Assembly (NCBI GenBank): GCA_902796005.1
Contig: CADBNF010000006.1
Span: 1 to 33,406 of the forward strand
Direction of reading: 5' to 3'
Source of the DNA: an uncultured Lachnospiraceae bacterium
Lineage (GTDB): Bacteria; Bacillota; Clostridia; Lachnospirales; Lachnospiraceae
Length of the DNA: 33,406 nucleotides
This document shows, in pieces, positions 7,608 through 15,378 of this stretch. The notes under the pieces are model-generated. The model was given only the letters and a program-made list of their open reading frames with translations. It searched no databases and was not told where the DNA came from. Positions within the stretch are counted from its first letter, which is position 1. Every line of letters begins with the position of its first letter. The translations under genes were made by a program, and so were the position numbers.

Positions 7608-7647
7608 CTGTCTCTGTCCGCAAAAGCGGCAGCTTGATATTTTTACT

Positions 7648-9783
7648 TTATTTTTTGTTCTTCGGCACGTCCTTGATGGAGAAGCTCATTCTTCCCATCC
7701 GGTCCTTGCCGAGGCAGACAACCGTTACGGTATCGCCGAGGGTGAGCACATCCTCTACCCGGTTGATCCGCTCCTTGGCAATCTTGGAAATGTGCACCAT
7801 GCCTTCCTTGCCGGGGGCAAATTCCACGAAGGCGCCGAATTCCTTGATGCTGACCACCTGGCCGGTGAGGATCTGGCCCTCTTCGAAATCCGTAACGATG
7901 GTACGGATGTACTCGATGGCCTTGTCCATCATCTCCGCGTCGGTGCCGCATACGCTTACCGCGCCGTCGTCGTTGATGTCAATCTTCACGCCGGTACGGG
8001 CAATGATCTCGTTGATGGTCTTGCCTCTCTGGCCGACCACATCGCCGATCTTCTCCGGATTGATCTGAATCTGGACAATCTTCGGCGCATATTTGCTGAC
8101 TTCGGGTCTGGGTCCGGGAATCGCCTTCGCCATAACCTCGTCCATGATGTACAGTCTGGCATCTCTGCAGCGGTAGATGGCCTCTTCCACCACGTCCCTG
8201 GTCAGGCCGTGGATCTTGATATCCATCTGGATGGCGGTGATGCCCTCGTGGGTACCGGCCACCTTGAAGTCCATGTCGCCGAAGAAGTCTTCCAGACCCT
8301 GGATATCGGTAAGGATCAGGTAATCGTCATCGGTATCGCCCGTTACCAGGCCGCAGGAAATACCTGCCACCGCCGTCTTGATCGGCACGCCGGCTGCCAT
8401 GAGGGACATGGAGGAGGCGCATACGGAAGCCTGGGAGGTGGAGCCGTTGGACTCAAAGGTCTCGGATACGGTACGGATGGCATAGGGGAACTCTGCTTCG
8501 GAGGGAAGCACGGGCAGGAGAGCCTTCTCCGCCAGGGCGCCGTGGCCGATTTCCCTTCTTCCCGGTCCTCTGTTGGGCTTGGTTTCGCCTACGGAGTAGG
8601 AGGGGAAGTTGTAATGGTGCATATACCGCTTGCCGGTCTCGTTCTCATCCAGGCCGTCCAGTCTCTGGGCTTCGGATAAGGGAGCCAGAGTGCAGACGTT
8701 GCAGATCTGGGTCTGGCCTCTGGTGAACATGGCGGAGCCGTGTACCCGGGGTATGGTATCCACTTCGGCGGCCAGGGGACGGATTTCATACATATCCCTG
8801 CCGTCCGGACGCTTGTGGTCTCTTAAAATCATCTTGCGGACGGTCTTCTTCTGGTACTGGTAAACCGCCTCGTCAATCAGGGGAAGCCACTCCTCCTTCT
8901 CGGCCAGGGCTTCTGCAAGCCTGTCCTTGATGGCGGAGATATTGGCGTCTCTCACCTGCTTCTCATCGGTAAATACCGCTTCTTCCATCTCCTCGGCGGG
9001 AACAAGGCGGTAGATCTCCTCGTTGAGCTCTGCGGGAATCACGCAGCTGTCATAGCCGTGCTTTTCCTTGCCGCACTCGGCAATAATCTGATCGAAGAAG
9101 GCGATCAGCTTCACGTTCTCTTCGTGGGCCAGGTAAATGGCCTCGATCATCACATCTTCCTTCACCTCGTTGGCGCCGGCCTCGATCATGACTACCTTCT
9201 CCCTGGTGGAAGCTACGGTAAGCTTGAGATCGGATACGGCGTTCTCGGCCAGGGAAGGATTCACGATAAACTGTCCGTCGATCATGCCGATCTGGGTGGC
9301 GGCGATGGGGCCGTCAAAGGGAATGTCGGAGATTCCCACGGCCAGGGCGGAGCCCAGCATGGCCACAACCTCGGGGTTGCAGGCGGGATCCACGGACATT
9401 ACCATATTGTTCAGGGTAACGTCATTGCGGTAATCCTTCGGGAACAGGGGCCGCATGGGTCTGTCGATACATCTGGCAATCAGGGTTGCATGCTCGCTGG
9501 CCTTGCCTTCTCTCTTGTTGAAGCCGCCGGGAATCTTGCCCACTGCATACATCTTTTCCTCGTAATCCACGGAAAGCGGGAAAAAGTCGATGCCGTCCCT
9601 GGGCTTTTCAGAAGCGGTGGCGGTACACAGAACAGTGGTGTCTCCGTAGTGCATGAATGCGCAGCCGTTGGCCTGTTTGCCTACTCTGCCTATATCGATG
9701 GCCAGTGTACGTCCGCCCAGCTCATAGGTATAGGTCTTGTACGCCGCGTTTGCGGGTTTTGAAAAAGCTTTTCTTTCTTCCAT
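7648..9783 (-). CDS. pnp: Polynucleotide phosphorylase
   Basis: Phosphorolytic 3'-5' exoribonuclease that can also add nucleotides, a trimeric ring central to mRNA decay. The 711-residue product has two RNase PH-like cores, the second with FESNGSTSQASVCASSMSLM and the TDIQGLEDFFGDMDFKVAG region. A KH domain (PEKIGDVVGQRGKTINEI) and an S1 domain (GQVVSIKEFGAFVEFAPGKE) follow at the C-terminus. The start is ATG at 9783, nine bases after AGGAG. An upstream in-frame ATG at 9882 is rejected because the extra residues would read straight through the rpsO-pnp hairpin. It follows rpsO, the order found in many bacteria. Confidence 0.97.
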   Translation of the reverse strand: MEERKAFSKPANAAYKTYTYELGGRTLAIDIGRVGKQANGCAFMHYGDTTVLCTATASEKPRDGIDFFPLSVDYEEKMYAVGKIPGGFNKREGKASEHATLIARCIDRPMRPLFPKDYRNDVTLNNMVMSVDPACNPEVVAMLGSALAVGISDIPFDGPIAATQIGMIDGQFIVNPSLAENAVSDLKLTVASTREKVVMIEAGANEVKEDVMIEAIYLAHEENVKLIAFFDQIIAECGKEKHGYDSCVIPAELNEEIYRLVPAEEMEEAVFTDEKQVRDANISAIKDRLAEALAEKEEWLPLIDEAVYQYQKKTVRKMILRDHKRPDGRDMYEIRPLAAEVDTIPRVHGSAMFTRGQTQICNVCTLAPLSEAQRLDGLDENETGKRYMHHYNFPSYSVGETKPNRGPGRREIGHGALAEKALLPVLPSEAEFPYAIRTVSETFESNGSTSQASVCASSMSLMAAGVPIKTAVAGISCGLVTGDTDDDYLILTDIQGLEDFFGDMDFKVAGTHEGITAIQMDIKIHGLTRDVVEEAIYRCRDARLYIMDEVMAKAIPGPRPEVSKYAPKIVQIQINPEKIGDVVGQRGKTINEIIARTGVKIDINDDGAVSVCGTDAEMMDKAIEYIRTIVTDFEEGQILTGQVVSIKEFGAFVEFAPGKEGMVHISKIAKERINRVEDVLTLGDTVTVVCLGKDRMGRMSFSIKDVPKNKK

Positions 9784-9809
9784 CTTACGTCTCTCCTTCA
9801 ATAACGAAC

Positions 9810-9877
9810 AAAAGACCCGGCCTTTCTGCCCGCCGGCGGGATTGACCGCCTGACGGCAGGATACTGTCGGGTCTTTT
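9810..9877 (-). promoter_or_regulatory. Long hairpin in the rpsO-pnp gap
   Basis: The outer stem pairs AAAAGACCCG with CGGGTCTTTT (9868-9877 and 9810-9819). The inner stem pairs CTGCC with GGCAG and GGCGG with CCGCC around a six-base loop. On the minus strand it ends in TTTTGTT, so it can act as an intrinsic terminator or attenuator for rpsO. By position it matches the E. coli pnp leader, where a terminator and an RNase III-cut hairpin control pnp; whether that applies here is inference. The plus strand also ends in a T-run. Confidence 0.75.
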
Positions 9878-9889
9878 TTCATTTCTTCT

Positions 9890-10156
9890 TTACTTTCTGA
9901 TACCTAATTTCGCAATGAGGTCTCTGTATCTTTCGATATCTTCTCTCTTCAGATAGTCAAGCAGGCCACGTCTTTTACCTACCATCTTCAGAAGGCCGCG
10001 GCGGGAATGATGATCCTTGTGGTTGGTCTTCAGATGCTCGGTGAGCTCCTTGATTCTGTAGGTAAGGATAGCTACCTGAACCTCGGGTGAACCGGTGTCT
10101 CCCTCGGTTCTTGCATACTCTTTGATAATAGCCTGTTTCGTCTCTTTTGCGATCAT
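9890..10156 (-). CDS. rpsO: 30S ribosomal protein S15
   Basis: Primary 16S rRNA-binding protein of the small-subunit platform. From ATG 10156 it has 88 residues, the standard S15 size, and is recognisable throughout ([45 protein letters not shown]). AGGAGG lies nine bases upstream of this ATG; an in-frame upstream ATG at 10177 would place that site inside the gene and add seven residues not found in S15. It has its own consensus promoter and a leader of about 85 bases. Confidence 0.98.
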   Translation of the reverse strand: MIAKETKQAIIKEYARTEGDTGSPEVQVAILTYRIKELTEHLKTNHKDHHSRRGLLKMVGKRRGLLDYLKREDIERYRDLIAKLGIRK

Positions 10157-10196
10157 TTTGCAAATCCTCCTATTCATGTTAAACGCCGTTGATTAA

Positions 10197-10220
10197 GGTG
10201 CGGTCGGAGTCTCCGTCACC
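10197..10220 (-). promoter_or_regulatory. Hairpin in the rpsO leader (possible S15 autoregulatory site)
   Basis: Within the leader, minus-strand GGTG...CACC encloses CGGA-GAC-TCCG. S15 is known to repress its own mRNA in several bacterial groups through different leader folds; no specific published motif was matched here. Confidence 0.35.
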
Positions 10221-10246
10221 CGAACCAGGGCTTGACGTACCATGGC

Positions 10247-10275
10247 ATTATACTACGGGCGGAATCCCGCGTCAA
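10247..10275 (-). promoter_or_regulatory. Promoter of rpsO-pnp
   Basis: On the minus strand -35 TTGACG (10275-10270), 17-base spacer, perfect -10 TATAAT (10252-10247). It sits in the gap after rfbD, so rpsO is not dependent on the upstream operon. Confidence 0.9.
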
Positions 10276-10302
10276 GGATATTTTCTCCCGTAAATGCCTC
10301 TT

Positions 10303-11160
10303 TTATGCCCGTTTTTCGCCGATTTCCTCCAGAAATCTGCCCAGGGCATCCTGCCAGGCGGGCAGACGGTTGAAGCCTTTGAGGTCCAGCTTGGTCTTGG
10401 ACATCCGGCTGTTTTTCGGCCGTTTGGCCTTCACGGGATATTCCTCCGTGGTCAGGGGGGTAACCTTTACCTCATCCATGCCGGCCTGGCGGAAAATCTC
10501 GCAGGCAAATTCATACCAGCTGCACAGGCCTTCGTTGGTGGCATGGTAAATGCCGTATTTGTTGGTAACAATCATATCGGCCAGAAGCACGGAAAGGTCC
10601 GGCGTGTAGGTGGGGGAACCGATCTGGTCGCTGACCACGGATACCGCGCCCCTTGATTTTCCCAGCTTCAGCATGGTCTTGACAAAGTTGCTGCCGCCGG
10701 CGCCGAACACCCAGGAAATACGCACGATGAAGTATTTCAGCACATCCTGCTTTACCACCTTTTCCCCTTCGTACTTACTCATTCCGTAGGTATTGATGGG
10801 GTCCGCCTCGTCCTCCGGCTCCCAGGGTCTCTCCCCTTCGCCGTTGAAGACGTAGTCGGTGCTTAAGTAAAGCATCCGGATATTCATGTCGCCGCAGACC
10901 TTGGCGATATTGCCCGTGCCGATGCAGTTCACCCGCATGCAGGCGCCGATATTGTCCTCGGCCGCATCCACCGCGGTGTAGGCTGCGCAGTGAATCACTG
11001 CCTCCGGCTTTGCCGCTCTGATGTATTTCTCCACATCCGCATATCTGGTGATGTCCAGATCCTTGATGTCGATGGCGATAACGTCATGGCCCCTTCCGTT
11101 CAGTTCCTTTACCAGGTCCGTGCCCAGCTGGCCTTTTGCGCCGGTTACTAAGATTCTCAT
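10303..11160 (-). CDS. rfbD: dTDP-4-dehydrorhamnose reductase (RmlD family)
   Basis: Extended short-chain dehydrogenase of the RmlD type, which reduces dTDP-4-keto-L-rhamnose to dTDP-L-rhamnose for surface polysaccharides. It has 285 residues. The Rossmann motif GAKGQLG follows the first β-strand, the catalytic pair is YGMSK, and STDYVFNGE and the DQIGSPTYT segment are characteristic. Start ATG 11160 is chosen because GGAGG lies five bases upstream; an in-frame ATG at 11172 has no such site. It follows cdaR by 16 bases and is probably cotranscribed with the c-di-AMP genes. The other rhamnose genes (rfbA, B, C) are not in the window, so the substrate could be another dTDP-sugar. Confidence 0.9.
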   Translation of the reverse strand: MRILVTGAKGQLGTDLVKELNGRGHDVIAIDIKDLDITRYADVEKYIRAAKPEAVIHCAAYTAVDAAEDNIGACMRVNCIGTGNIAKVCGDMNIRMLYLSTDYVFNGEGERPWEPEDEADPINTYGMSKYEGEKVVKQDVLKYFIVRISWVFGAGGSNFVKTMLKLGKSRGAVSVVSDQIGSPTYTPDLSVLLADMIVTNKYGIYHATNEGLCSWYEFACEIFRQAGMDEVKVTPLTTEEYPVKAKRPKNSRMSKTKLDLKGFNRLPAWQDALGRFLEEIGEKRA

Positions 11161-11176
11161 ATGCTCCTCCATTGTT

Positions 11177-12472
11177 CTACCGTATGGCTTTTTCTTTGAT
11201 ATGTACGGAAATCGTCACTTCATTGACCAGGGAACAGCCCTCGGCCAGCTCCACCTTAAGAGGCAGGGTGTAATCGCCGATGGCGAGGCCGGTCACATCC
11301 AGGGAGGCGGAAAGAACGGTTTCCTGCAGCTCCTTCAGGTCTTCCACCGCGCCCTGCACCCGCAGCTCCACAGAGGCCTGGTCGTAGGATACCGTGCGGT
11401 TGGCCGCCAGGCCTTCCACGGTGATTTCATCCATATCCAGGGTGTAGGTCCTGCTGCCGAAGGGCATGATGGAGGCTGTGACGTTGATGACGTTCTTCGC
11501 GGAGGAGGACAGCTTCATGTTCTCGGGAATCAGGTCGGAGATGTCCACGGAGAAGGTGGTGTCGCTGTACTCCGTCCCGGTGAAGGCGATGCGGTCTCCC
11601 GGGATCTCAATGACGTTCCCCGCCGCCTCCAGGGCGGCGATGGCATCTGCGGTGCCTGCCAGGGTGATTTCCTCGGGCACGCTGGAGATGGAGCCCACCA
11701 TGAAGCCCTGGGCCGGTTCACCGGAATAATTCAGGTTGAAGGTGATGCCGGAAACTTTTCTCCACAGCTCCACCGCAACCCGGATCTCCGGCATGCCGCC
11801 GTCGAAGGTCAGGTCGTCGTTGACGATGGTTTCGCTCATGGCGTTCTGGTTCCGGTCAATCAGCACCAGCTTGGCGCTCTTCGTCCGGTCGAAGGTCATG
11901 TTGGTGACGTCAATCCGCGCCACCACGCTTTCGATATTGTTGACGATGGACTCGGGTCCGTTGATTACCACGCTTTCCGGCGAGGCGGTCATGCTGCCGA
12001 TTTCGTAGTTCTTTCCGGGCGTGGTCTCCCCGGTGCTCACGGTGACGGGGAATTCCTTGCTGGCGATGTTTTCGATGACGATGGGGATGGTGGCCCGGGA
12101 CAGGGTCAGGGCGCTGCGGTCAAAGCCCCTGCAGTTTACGCTTAAGGGGACGGTTACCGGCGTGCGCTCCAGGTCCACGATCTGGGTCAGATCCGCGGTT
12201 ACGCTGATATTTTCCGCCGTCAGATCGTCCAGCTCGGAGCGGTTGCCCCGCACATACACCGTGACGGTCTTGTATTCGTCGTCAATGGAATACACCTGTT
12301 TGCCGTTGGCAATATAGGTTTCGTTGGTTACCTGTACCCGGACGTTGTAGCTCTGGGTTTCCTTCGGATCACTGGCATAGACCACCGCATACCAGATGAC
12401 GATGGCGATAAGCAGGGAAATGATCTTCAGGGACAGATTGTGGGTCAGCCGGGACAGCGGATTGTGCTTCAC
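11177..12472 (-). CDS. cdaR: CdaR, YbbR-domain regulator of diadenylate cyclase
   Basis: Membrane-anchored extracytoplasmic protein that modulates CdaA in Firmicutes. The 431-residue sequence has a short basic N-terminus, one membrane helix (about residues 14-33, ending IVIWYAVVYA), and about four tandem YbbR-type β-rich repeats of roughly 90 residues (e.g. KTVTVYVRGNRSELDDL and VVINGPESIVNNIESVVARI), then a short basic tail. It starts with GTG directly after the TAA of cdaA; AGGAAA lies about eight bases upstream. That abutment indicates coupled translation with cdaA. Repeat boundaries are estimated by eye. Confidence 0.93.
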   Translation of the reverse strand: MKHNPLSRLTHNLSLKIISLLIAIVIWYAVVYASDPKETQSYNVRVQVTNETYIANGKQVYSIDDEYKTVTVYVRGNRSELDDLTAENISVTADLTQIVDLERTPVTVPLSVNCRGFDRSALTLSRATIPIVIENIASKEFPVTVSTGETTPGKNYEIGSMTASPESVVINGPESIVNNIESVVARIDVTNMTFDRTKSAKLVLIDRNQNAMSETIVNDDLTFDGGMPEIRVAVELWRKVSGITFNLNYSGEPAQGFMVGSISSVPEEITLAGTADAIAALEAAGNVIEIPGDRIAFTGTEYSDTTFSVDISDLIPENMKLSSSAKNVINVTASIMPFGSRTYTLDMDEITVEGLAANRTVSYDQASVELRVQGAVEDLKELQETVLSASLDVTGLAIGDYTLPLKVELAEGCSLVNEVTISVHIKEKAIR

Positions 12473-13330
12473 TTAGGATATTTCCTTTCTGACAAACTTC
12501 GGCTGCCTGCCTGCTGCCTGCAGCTGGTGTAGGAGTTCCCGCAGGTCACTCAAGTTCACGCCCGTGGTCAGCCGGCCTTCCCGGGCATAGGATACCTTTC
12601 CGGTTTCCTCGGAGACGATGATGGTCAGGCAGTCGGAAATCTCCGAAACGCCCACGCCGGCACGGTGCCGGGTTCCCAGGTTCTTGGAAAGGGTGGTGTT
12701 TTCGGACAGGGGAAGGTAGCAGGTGGCCGCCACAATCCTGTCCCTGCGCACAAGCACCGCGCCGTCATGCAGCGGGGTATTATGCTCGAAAATATTTTCC
12801 ATCAGCTGGCTGGTGATGGCGGAATCGATGGGAATGCCGGTTTCTTCAAATTCCTTCAGCTGCACCTCCATCTCCATGACGATGAGGGCGCCGGTCTTGG
12901 CCTCTGCCATATTGAAGGTTGCCCGGACGATTTCATTGATGGTCTTATCGGTAAAATAGGTGTTCTGCCGCTCGCTGCGGTTGGCGAAAAACAGGTTGGA
13001 AAAGACATTTTTGTGGCCCACCTGCTCCAGGACCCGCCGCAGCTCCGGCTGGAAGATGACGATGATGGCCGTGATGGCCACCACGGTGACATTCTGGATG
13101 AGCCAGGCCAGAATTTCCATATGGAGGATATTGACGATGATCACGAAAACGATGATGACCACGATACCCTTCATCAGGTTGTAGGCCCGGGTATCCTTGA
13201 GCCACAGGATCATGCGGTATACGAAAAAGGCAATCAGCGCAATCTGAATAATGTCGATGACCTGAATGGTCTTCGGCGGCTTAATCCAGGGGAGCACATT
13301 TACCTGAATCCAGTTCCATATTGCTTCCAA
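12473..13330 (-). CDS. cdaA: Diadenylate cyclase CdaA
   Basis: Membrane-bound enzyme making cyclic di-AMP from two ATP, a messenger for potassium, osmolyte and cell-wall homeostasis. Of 285 residues, three N-terminal membrane helices lie at about 23-44, 52-70 and 74-93. A DAC domain follows with the DGA motif at 189-191 (HDGAVLVRR) and the RHR motif at 221-223 (GTRHRAGVG), both intact. The start is TTG at 13330, about eight bases after AGGAAA; no better ATG exists before the first helix. The upstream neighbours are two unrecognised membrane proteins, and glmM, the usual third gene of the cda locus, is missing. Confidence 0.96.
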   Translation of the reverse strand: MEAIWNWIQVNVLPWIKPPKTIQVIDIIQIALIAFFVYRMILWLKDTRAYNLMKGIVVIIVFVIIVNILHMEILAWLIQNVTVVAITAIIVIFQPELRRVLEQVGHKNVFSNLFFANRSERQNTYFTDKTINEIVRATFNMAEAKTGALIVMEMEVQLKEFEETGIPIDSAITSQLMENIFEHNTPLHDGAVLVRRDRIVAATCYLPLSENTTLSKNLGTRHRAGVGVSEISDCLTIIVSEETGKVSYAREGRLTTGVNLSDLRELLHQLQAAGRQPKFVRKEIS

Positions 13331-13361
13331 ATGCGTTGTTTCCTTTCCTTAAGTGACTGAT

Positions 13362-14339
13362 TTACAGATCCTGCAGGGTATTTTCCAGGCCTTTCCGGTA
13401 ACCGTCCGGGTCGTCATCCTCGTCGAGGGCAGCCTGCTCCTCTTCCCGGATCTTCCCGACATTTTTGGGAACGGCCTTCACGTAGTAATAGTATTCGTCG
13501 TCCTCAAACTGGACGTTTTTGGCCCGGCTGTAATCCAGGGAATGCATGAAGAAGGCCATGACGACGCCGATCACCAGGGACAGCAGCACATTCTTCAGAA
13601 GGGCCGGCACCTCCGGTGCGCTTTCCAGAAGGACCGAGGAGCCCACCATGGTGAGGATCAGGTACGCGGCCGCGCCGCCGGCCACCGAGATCAGCCAGGT
13701 GTAATTCGTCAGCAGCCGCTTTAAAAGCACCACCGCCAGCACCGTGGCTGCGGCAATTACGATGGACAGCACCATCTCCCTGCTGAGGAGAATGTTCTCC
13801 AGCAGGGACTGCAGCACCTCCAGATTGGTCATCTCACCTGCCTGCAGGAGGGCGCCGACAGCCGGAAGTTGCTTCAGGAAGGATACGGATACCACGCTCA
13901 CCATCGCGGAGAAGGCGGAGGCGGCATTGCCCGTAAGGCCAAGACCTAAGGGCACCGCGCAGGGCACGCCTATCAGGGAGGCCACCGGCCCCAGCACCAG
14001 CACCGGCGCATCCTTCGGAACGAAGCGGAGCACCAGGATCAGGATCAGCAGGTACATGGCGGCAGCCACCGCGCCGGTCATCATGCTCAGGCCGAAGCAG
14101 TGCAGGACGATGAAAATCGCCCCCACGATGGCCATGCCGCTGATGGGCATAATGGCGCAGAGCACCGAAAGCAGCACCACAAGGAAGGTGCTGGTGAGTA
14201 TCTCCAGGTATCCCAGCCGCCTGTTGAGCACCGTCAGGAGCACAAAGGCCAGGATAAATTTAAGTACAGGCAGGATATAGATATCTCCGGCGGCGAAAAA
14301 CTGCCGGATTCTGTTCCGGATAAGATTAAGTCCTGTCAT
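13362..14339 (-). CDS. Polytopic membrane protein of unknown function, cda operon
   Basis: I do not recognise a characterised family. The 325 residues contain about 8-9 hydrophobic helices between residues 20 and 266 (e.g. YILPVLKFILAFVLLTVL, WLISVAGGAAAYLILTMV). A charged cytoplasmic tail follows, containing QFEDDEYYYYVKAVPK at 277-292 and then EEEQAALDEDDDPDGY. The N-terminus is basic (RNRIR), favouring a cytosolic start. The ATG overlaps the stop of the previous gene by ATGA and has GGGAGG eight bases upstream, so translation is coupled. cdaA begins 31 bases later. Linkage suggests a role with cyclic di-AMP signalling or in sensing envelope state, but that is inference from position alone. 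Confidence 0.85.
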   Translation of the reverse strand: MTGLNLIRNRIRQFFAAGDIYILPVLKFILAFVLLTVLNRRLGYLEILTSTFLVVLLSVLCAIMPISGMAIVGAIFIVLHCFGLSMMTGAVAAAMYLLILILVLRFVPKDAPVLVLGPVASLIGVPCAVPLGLGLTGNAASAFSAMVSVVSVSFLKQLPAVGALLQAGEMTNLEVLQSLLENILLSREMVLSIVIAAATVLAVVLLKRLLTNYTWLISVAGGAAAYLILTMVGSSVLLESAPEVPALLKNVLLSLVIGVVMAFFMHSLDYSRAKNVQFEDDEYYYYVKAVPKNVGKIREEEQAALDEDDDPDGYRKGLENTLQDL

Positions 14340-14803
14340 CTGTCTGTCCTCCCGCCGGTCTTCCCGGCATTCTTCCGCTGTCTGTCTCTGCGGGGACGTT
14401 TCTTTTTCGCCCTCTCCTCTTCACTGTACATCTCCTCCAGGGCGCAGAGGTCTTCGTAATGGGCCTCCGTTCTCTCCTGGGCGCGGTCGTACCGGATGCT
14501 CCGGATCACAAAGACCAGGATGGAATACAGCGCCAGGATAACGCCGTAGATCAGGAGCACGTAAAGCAGCAGGGATTTGATCGAAATCCCGGCCATGTTT
14601 TCCGTATATTCCGTGATGTGCATGATCATATATAAGGCCAGCATCACCACATAGGCGATGGTGATGAGGAAAATATTCCCCACAATACCCGCGCCGATAT
14701 AATCTCTTTTATGGTATTTGACTATCTCCAGGTCCCTGCCTGTTTCCTCGTCCTCTTCGAACATGGCAAGGCGGGTCATCAACCTGATGCGTTCTTCATC
14801 CAT
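14336..14803 (-). CDS. Small two-helix membrane protein of unknown function, first gene of cda operon
   Basis: No known family recognised. From ATG 14803 it has 155 residues: an acidic N-terminus (MDEERIRLMTRLAMFEEDEE), membrane helices at about 36-61 and 76-100, and a C-terminal tail. The tail begins as a likely charged helix (RYDRAQERTEAHYEDLCALEEMYSEEERA) and ends in a very basic stretch (KKKRPRRDRQRK). Both ends are predicted cytosolic. The ATG at 14803 is chosen because AGAGG lies seven bases upstream; an in-frame upstream TTG would place the promoter -10 in the coding region. It overlaps the next gene by four bases (ATGA). A scaffold or partner for the following membrane proteins is possible. 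Confidence 0.8.
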   Translation of the reverse strand: MDEERIRLMTRLAMFEEDEETGRDLEIVKYHKRDYIGAGIVGNIFLITIAYVVMLALYMIMHITEYTENMAGISIKSLLLYVLLIYGVILALYSILVFVIRSIRYDRAQERTEAHYEDLCALEEMYSEEERAKKKRPRRDRQRKNAGKTGGRTDR

Positions 14804-14841
14804 GATTTTTCCTCTTTCCCGACTCGTCAGGCTATTAATAT

Positions 14842-14870
14842 ATGATAACACAAAGCCGGATCAGATGCAA
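14842..14870 (-). promoter_or_regulatory. Promoter of the cda operon
   Basis: On the minus strand -35 TTGCAT (14870-14865), 17-base spacer ending in TGT, -10 TATCAT (14847-14842). The -35 overlaps the last codons of aroK. The predicted leader is about 35 bases. Confidence 0.75.
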
Positions 14871-15358
14871 GATCGACAGATTTTCTCCACGGCAGCCTCC
14901 ACGTCCGTACCGTCGCAGTCCACGGTGAGGTCCGCGTATTTCTCATAGAGGGCGCACCTTCTGCGGTACAGGTCCTCCATGGTCTCTCCCTCCGCCAGGA
15001 GGATGCCCCTGGTTTTGATGTTCCGGATCCGCCGCATCATTTCCTCATAGCTGATCTTCAGATAGACGGCCTTTCCCCCGGCCTTCAGGTGCTGCATGGC
15101 CGAATCGTAATACACCGCGCTTCCGCCGGTGGCGATGATGGTATTGGTAAAGTCCGCCTCCGAAAGGATCCGCTCCTCGGTGCGGGCAAAATAATCATTT
15201 CCCTTCTTCGCGATGATTTCCTGCAGGCCGCAGCCCTCCGCCTCCTGAATCAGAAGATCCGTGTCCACAAAGGCCTTGCAAAGGGCCTTGGCCGCCAGCA
15301 CGCCGCAGGTGCTTTTCCCGCAGCCGGGCATACCGATAAGGATAATATTTCCGTTCAT
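14861..15358 (-). CDS. aroK: Shikimate kinase
   Basis: Phosphorylates shikimate at O3 in the aromatic amino-acid pathway. From ATG 15358 it has 165 residues, close to the usual size. The Walker A loop GMPGCGKST is at 9-17, substrate-binding Asp in DTDLLIQ near 33, and IATGGSAVYY supplies the second shikimate-binding Gly pair; the lid Arg region reads RNIKTRGILL. GGAG sits seven bases upstream of the chosen ATG; an in-frame upstream ATG at 15403 would add an Arg-rich run that overlaps comFC. The gene follows comFC by 20 bases and is probably cotranscribed with it. No other aro genes are nearby. Confidence 0.93.
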   Translation of the reverse strand: MNGNIILIGMPGCGKSTCGVLAAKALCKAFVDTDLLIQEAEGCGLQEIIAKKGNDYFARTEERILSEADFTNTIIATGGSAVYYDSAMQHLKAGGKAVYLKISYEEMMRRIRNIKTRGILLAEGETMEDLYRRRCALYEKYADLTVDCDGTDVEAAVEKICRSCI

Positions 15359-15378
15359 TTTCTGTCTCCGTCTCCTTT

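Noticed and set aside
9784..9882. N-terminal extension of PNPase
   Set aside because: The added 33 residues are translated from the rpsO-pnp hairpin; AGGAG correctly spaced before ATG 9783 gives the standard protein.
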